From: Gammaproteobacteria bacterium 45_16_T64 | GTDB lineage: Bacteria > Pseudomonadota > Gammaproteobacteria > Pseudomonadales > Ketobacteraceae | Assembly (NCBI GenBank): GCA_002162955.1 | Contig: MABD01000019.1 | Span: 1-64,000 of the forward strand | Reading direction: 5' to 3' | Length of the DNA: 64,000 nt | In this document: positions 60,494 to 64,000 of the stretch, piece after piece | Numbering within the stretch: the first letter of the stretch is position 1 | Layout of the letters: each line of letters starts with the position of its first letter | Made by a program: the position numbers and the translations under genes | The notes under the pieces: model-generated | What the model was told of the DNA's origin: nothing | The model's input: the letters and a program-made list of their open reading frames with translations, nothing else | Databases searched by the model: none

Positions 60494-61507
60494 ATGGCAT
60501 TGCTTTCTGACAATCCGGTTCGCCATTTCATTGCAATTTCAACATTGCTGTTATTAACAGGGTGCAAGATACATGTAGAAGTCCAAGGGGATGGCGCTGG
60601 ACTCGTCACCTCTTTACCGGCAGGTATCTATTGCGGCAATAGTGAATCCCTGTGCGATATCACCATGACTGAAGATTCTTATCGGCTTACCGCTAAAGCA
60701 GTAACTGGCTCTGCTTTTATGGGATGGATGGGGCTGTGCAACGACATAGCCACTAGCAATGATACAACCACGAGTAGTTGCACTGCTTCCTCACCAGGAA
60801 CCGTAATAGCGCGCTTTAAGAAAATCGATGCAAAAGTGGATTTGGCGTGTGATACGGACGCGGCGAAAGCCCGCTGCCTGACCCCGACCCAAACAAAGGA
60901 ATATTATATAGATCAAAGCATTAAGTACTTTCGAACTATGGAGTCCTCAGTAAACCCATTTGTCATACCGAATTATTCCCAGCAGGTAGCACGATGGGAA
61001 TGGCCGCCCTGGCTACTTCTGACAGGTTATGGGCGGTTCAATATGATATGGACCGATATTGCACTGAAACTAAATCCGACCACCTATGCAGCATTGGATT
61101 GCCGTGCATTCGATACCCAGCCGTTTGGGCGTTGCCACGTGGTGTTTGATTATGGCGGGGAGCTGTGTCCTATTTACGAGGAATTCACTTTTAATGATCA
61201 AGGAGAAATCACCTTTATTGAGGCCTGGACTGATCATCCAGATTGGATACCTATGGCTGCGGAGGATTATTGGGCTGAAGGTGAAGGCGTTCAGCGACTG
61301 GCAAATAGAGTGCCTGGCTTAGGTAACACTAACGGCCTTATTGACCTGAATGCAGACTGGATGACAAACAACACGCGGGAAGATGCCGACCTCGCGGAAT
61401 TTGTTAAACGGGCAAAACAGCCCTACGCAACGTGGTTGAAAGAGCTCATCGATCACGCCAACGATGTAGCTGGAGGCTGCCACCCAGAGGGCACGTTGCA
61501 TCGCTAA
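60494..61507 (+). CDS. Lipoprotein with bacterial-repeat-like N-terminal domain, function unknown
   Basis: 337-aa predicted lipoprotein (lipobox LLTGC, Cys about 24). Residues about 28-115 form a beta-rich domain with GDGAGLV, CDITMTEDS and YRLTAKAVTGSAFMGWMG. Its paired Cys are spaced like the secreted 'bacterial repeat' domains whose motif is F-x-GW. The C-terminal 200 residues (many Trp, Tyr and Pro, several Cys) look like a separate domain I cannot name. It stands alone between two signalling and metabolic loci. Confidence 0.65.
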   Translation: MALLSDNPVRHFIAISTLLLLTGCKIHVEVQGDGAGLVTSLPAGIYCGNSESLCDITMTEDSYRLTAKAVTGSAFMGWMGLCNDIATSNDTTTSSCTASSPGTVIARFKKIDAKVDLACDTDAAKARCLTPTQTKEYYIDQSIKYFRTMESSVNPFVIPNYSQQVARWEWPPWLLLTGYGRFNMIWTDIALKLNPTTYAALDCRAFDTQPFGRCHVVFDYGGELCPIYEEFTFNDQGEITFIEAWTDHPDWIPMAAEDYWAEGEGVQRLANRVPGLGNTNGLIDLNADWMTNNTREDADLAEFVKRAKQPYATWLKELIDHANDVAGGCHPEGTLHR

Positions 61508-61619
61508 TCTCACCACAGAAAACTAAGCAACATAGGTATACGCTGACAAACCTAGACGTATCCTCAAACTGAGCTAAACTTACTCTACATGAACGTTTTT
61601 CACTCAAAGACAGCGTGTT

Positions 61620-61925
61620 ATGAGTTTATTTCAACCAATAGAAACATTGCATGAAAACGCCAACCAGGCCGATGTATTTCATCTCGGCCCCCATGGCTGT
61701 AGCGTTATGTTCACGAGTTATGAAAAAGACACCCATACCGGTACGCTTATCAATATCACTAATGCCAAGAACCGACTGATTTCAGGCTCAATATGCCTCA
61801 CGCTGAACGGTAAGCATCAACTGATTCATGCCGGAGAGTGGTACAACGTTCCCGCCAATATCGAACATACATTGCATTACCTGTCGGATTGCAGCGTCAT
61901 AGAGTTCTGGTTCGACCAGAATTGA
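61620..61925 (+). CDS. Small cupin-like protein
   Basis: 101-aa cytoplasmic protein of beta-sandwich character. The pattern GSICLTLNGKHQLIHAGEWYNVPANIEHTL is typical of a cupin core (G-x(n)-P-x-x-x-x-H). The usual first metal motif with two His is missing, so metal binding is uncertain. It lies 150 bp before iorA in the same direction and may belong to that locus. Confidence 0.6.
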   Translation: MSLFQPIETLHENANQADVFHLGPHGCSVMFTSYEKDTHTGTLINITNAKNRLISGSICLTLNGKHQLIHAGEWYNVPANIEHTLHYLSDCSVIEFWFDQN

Positions 61926-62077
61926 TTCAACAGCATAGATAACACCTCACTCTCTTTTGCAACATTCTATCTCAGCAACAACGCTTTATTTTGCCTGCTC
62001 TCGTTTGTAATCCCCCGCTTTCTATACCACAATCACCTGACAATTATTAACCATTCCTAAGCGACATGGAGAACGCT

Positions 62078-62599
62078 ATGATTACCTTTTCACTGAATGG
62101 AAAAGAGTTTAGCGCAGATGCTGACCCCTTCATGCCCCTGCTATGGGTGATTCGCGACCTCGCGCAATTACAAGGGACCAAATTTGGCTGTGGGCAGGGT
62201 CTCTGTGGAGCCTGCACAGTTCACCTTGATGGCGCAGCCATTCGATCCTGTATTACACCGTTGAATGCAATAGAAGGTCGACATATCACAACCATTGAAG
62301 GCCTGAGTAGTTCGAGCGATAACACGACCCCATCCCACGACCACCCCGTACAACAAGCCTGGATTAAGAATAATGTGCCGCAATGTGGGTACTGCCAATC
62401 CGGTCAAATCATGTCTGCAAGCGCGTTACTTGCCACCAACGCGGCGCCAACGGACGAGGAAATCACCCGCGCAATGTCCGGTAATATCTGTCGCTGCGGT
62501 ACTTACCCTCGCATTCGGCAAGCTATTCATGATGCGGCAAAAACACTCACGCCGAATATAGATACCGAGCACTTTCAATCTGATCTCACTAGTGAATAG
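62078..62599 (+). CDS. iorA: Isoquinoline 1-oxidoreductase-type (2Fe-2S) subunit
   Basis: Small iron-sulfur subunit of a molybdenum hydroxylase in the xanthine dehydrogenase family. A plant-ferredoxin-like 2Fe-2S domain has [12 protein letters not shown], and a second four-helix 2Fe-2S domain has CGYCQSGQ and [12 protein letters not shown]. No FAD subunit is present, as expected for the IorA/IorB type, which passes electrons to a cytochrome. I start at ATG 62078, with GGAG 7 nt upstream; ATG 62066 is in frame. Its stop lies 16 bp before iorB. The true substrate (isoquinoline, aldehyde or other N-heterocycle) is not set by the sequence. Confidence 0.9.
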   Translation: MITFSLNGKEFSADADPFMPLLWVIRDLAQLQGTKFGCGQGLCGACTVHLDGAAIRSCITPLNAIEGRHITTIEGLSSSSDNTTPSHDHPVQQAWIKNNVPQCGYCQSGQIMSASALLATNAAPTDEEITRAMSGNICRCGTYPRIRQAIHDAAKTLTPNIDTEHFQSDLTSE

Positions 62600-62615
62600 T
62601 GCGCGAGAGAAACAT

Positions 62616-64000
62616 ATGAGTACAACAATAAATCGCAGACAATTTTTACAAACATCAGGACTCACGGGCACAGGGCTCGCATTCTCGCTTTCAATTGGCG
62701 GATGTGCCAACCTATCCAGAGCAGATACTGCGCACGCCTGGCAAGCCAATGCTTGGCTAGAAATTACCGCTGACAATACGGTATCGTTCTATTTGCACCG
62801 CACGGAAATGGGCCAAGGCACGATGACGGGGCTTACGACCCTGATCGCTGAAGAGCTGGAAGTTTCACCTGAATTCATTAACGTCAAGACCAGCAGCGTG
62901 CACGCAAACTACGTTCATCCTGATTATGGACTTCAAATTACCGGTGGGAGTAGCAGCACATCGAGCAGCTGGATTCCTCTTCGCACCGCAGCGGCAACCG
63001 CAAGAGAGATGATTCGCCGAGCAGCCGCCCAGCGCTGGAATACCACTATCGACAACGTACAAATCGCCGATGGAAAAGCACACTTTAAAGACATTAGCTT
63101 GCCCTACGGTGATTTTATCGACATCGCTAAACACCTTTCTATTCCTACAGTGTCACTTAAAACCCCTGAGCAATATAGTAAAATAGGCAAACCTGGCATT
63201 CGTCTAGACGCACCGATGAAATCCAAAGGCACCGCGACCTTTGGTATCGACGCAGCACCAGCATCCTGCTTAAAAGCCACCCTGGTTCGCTGCCCCGTCA
63301 TCGGCGGTACGGCAAAGTCATGGAAGACCAATGGTGCCCAAGATATGCCTGGCGTCAAAAAAATCGTTGAGATTCACAACGGCATAGCGGTCATTGCGGC
63401 AAGCTGGTGGCAAGCCAAAGAGGCCGCTAAAGCGATTACCGTCGACTGGAATATGCCTCCATTTTCAGCGCTTTCTGACGACACAATTCTCAGCGGGTTT
63501 CGCGACGCGCTCGCCAATAATTCAGGGAAAGTTGCTCGAGATGACGGGGATATAGAACAAGCACTAGACGATGCAGAACAGGTCATAGAAGCCGAATATT
63601 ATGTACCTTACTTGGCCCATGCCACCATGGAGCCGATGAATTGCAGTGTCATTCTAACTGACAACTACTGTGAAATTTGGGCACCAACCCAAGGCCCTGA
63701 TATTGCGGCAGTTGCTGCAGAACATGCCTCTGGCTTGCGCAGAAATCAGGTGACCGTCCATACAACGTTAATGGGGGGTGGATTTGGCCGGCGCTTAAAC
63801 CAAGATTTTGTCGAAGAAGCGGTGCTTATCGCAAAACACTCTGGACTGCCTATCCAGTTAATTTGGTCACGAGAAGATGACATCCAAAACGACTTTTATC
63901 GCCCCTCTGCGTTAGTCCGATTCAAAGCAGGCATTGATAAAACAGGCAATGTGAGCTGCCTATCACACAAGGGCGCAAGCCCGAACATTATGCCGTACAC
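62616..64000 (+). CDS. iorB: Isoquinoline 1-oxidoreductase-type molybdopterin subunit (partial, runs off the end)
   Basis: Large subunit holding the molybdenum cofactor. It is open in frame for 461 codons to the window edge without a stop. The N-terminus NRRQFLQTSG is a twin-arginine (Tat) signal followed by a hydrophobic run ending in Gly-Gly-Cys, so it is exported folded, possibly as a lipoprotein. Molybdenum-hydroxylase motifs include EMGQGTMTGL, HATMEPMNC and GGGFGRRL. AGAGA lies just before the ATG. It forms an operon with iorA; the C-terminal part and any cytochrome subunit lie outside. Confidence 0.9.
   Translation, partial: MSTTINRRQFLQTSGLTGTGLAFSLSIGGCANLSRADTAHAWQANAWLEITADNTVSFYLHRTEMGQGTMTGLTTLIAEELEVSPEFINVKTSSVHANYVHPDYGLQITGGSSSTSSSWIPLRTAAATAREMIRRAAAQRWNTTIDNVQIADGKAHFKDISLPYGDFIDIAKHLSIPTVSLKTPEQYSKIGKPGIRLDAPMKSKGTATFGIDAAPASCLKATLVRCPVIGGTAKSWKTNGAQDMPGVKKIVEIHNGIAVIAASWWQAKEAAKAITVDWNMPPFSALSDDTILSGFRDALANNSGKVARDDGDIEQALDDAEQVIEAEYYVPYLAHATMEPMNCSVILTDNYCEIWAPTQGPDIAAVAAEHASGLRRNQVTVHTTLMGGGFGRRLNQDFVEEAVLIAKHSGLPIQLIWSREDDIQNDFYRPSALVRFKAGIDKTGNVSCLSHKGASPNIMPY

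Overview
This 64 kb window is a chromosomal segment of a gammaproteobacterium, most likely a marine or aquatic relative of the Pseudomonadales/Oceanospirillales/Cellvibrionales group. The evidence is gene order. From about 5.5 to 35 kb the run clpB - pgeF - rluD - bamD - pilS - pilR - fimT - minor pilins - ispH - fkpB - lspA - ileS - ribF - murJ - rpsT - proB - obgE - rpmA - rplU - ispB follows the order I recall for Pseudomonas aeruginosa, at a moderate GC content. The genus cannot be fixed from the sequence alone. I see no prophage, insertion sequence, CRISPR array, tRNA or rRNA gene inside the window.

Layout. 0-0.3 kb: a leftward strong promoter that looks like an rRNA operon promoter. 0.3-4.5 kb, minus strand: pssA and the branched-chain amino acid genes ilvI-ilvN-ilvC. 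4.5-5.06 kb: a gene-free stretch with possible RNA structure, then a small DUF4124 protein. 5.6-13 kb: clpB, pgeF, rluD, bamD, nadE. 13-22.5 kb: type IV pilus regulation (pilSR) and minor pilins with pilY1; the minor pilin operon runs opposite to pilSR and fimT. 22.6-35 kb: housekeeping block (isoprenoid, lipoprotein signal peptidase, tRNA synthetase, flavin, lipid II flippase, ribosomal proteins S20, L21 and L27, proline synthesis, octaprenyl diphosphate synthase). 35-40.6 kb: signalling island with a hybrid histidine kinase, a Lys/Pro/Thr-rich lipoprotein, a heme-motif (CxxCH) HAMP receptor without an output domain, and a Ser/Thr kinase with a duplicated C-terminal module. 40.6-48.2 kb: deformylase-like protein, NDH-2-like flavoprotein, a two-unit pterin synthase-like protein, thrS, cysS, folE2. 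48.4-54.5 kb: TonB receptor, membrane protein, lytic transglycosylase-like protein, AraC regulator, desaturase. 54.6-60.2 kb, minus strand: an overlapping three-gene operon encoding a periplasmic ligand-binding protein, a large hybrid histidine kinase and a REC-GGDEF diguanylate cyclase. 60.5-64 kb: a lipoprotein, a cupin-like protein and the start of an isoquinoline-1-oxidoreductase-type molybdenum hydroxylase (iorA, partial iorB).

The least ordinary content is (1) the receptor/kinase pair at 38.3-40.6 kb, which reads like a receptor split from its cytoplasmic effector, with a roughly 55-residue module repeated at the kinase C-terminus; (2) the periplasmic-binding-protein/hybrid-kinase/diguanylate-cyclase operon; (3) the reversed minor pilin operon; and (4) the pterin synthase-like protein whose two halves carry complementary parts of the family's motif set. 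Several start codons are re-assigned here (GTG for ilvI, pilW, the DUF4124 protein and the BPSS1780-like protein; TTG for rpsT; internal ATGs for clpB, rluD, nadE, ispH, obgE, rplU, cysS and others) from ribosome binding sites and family alignment recalled from memory.
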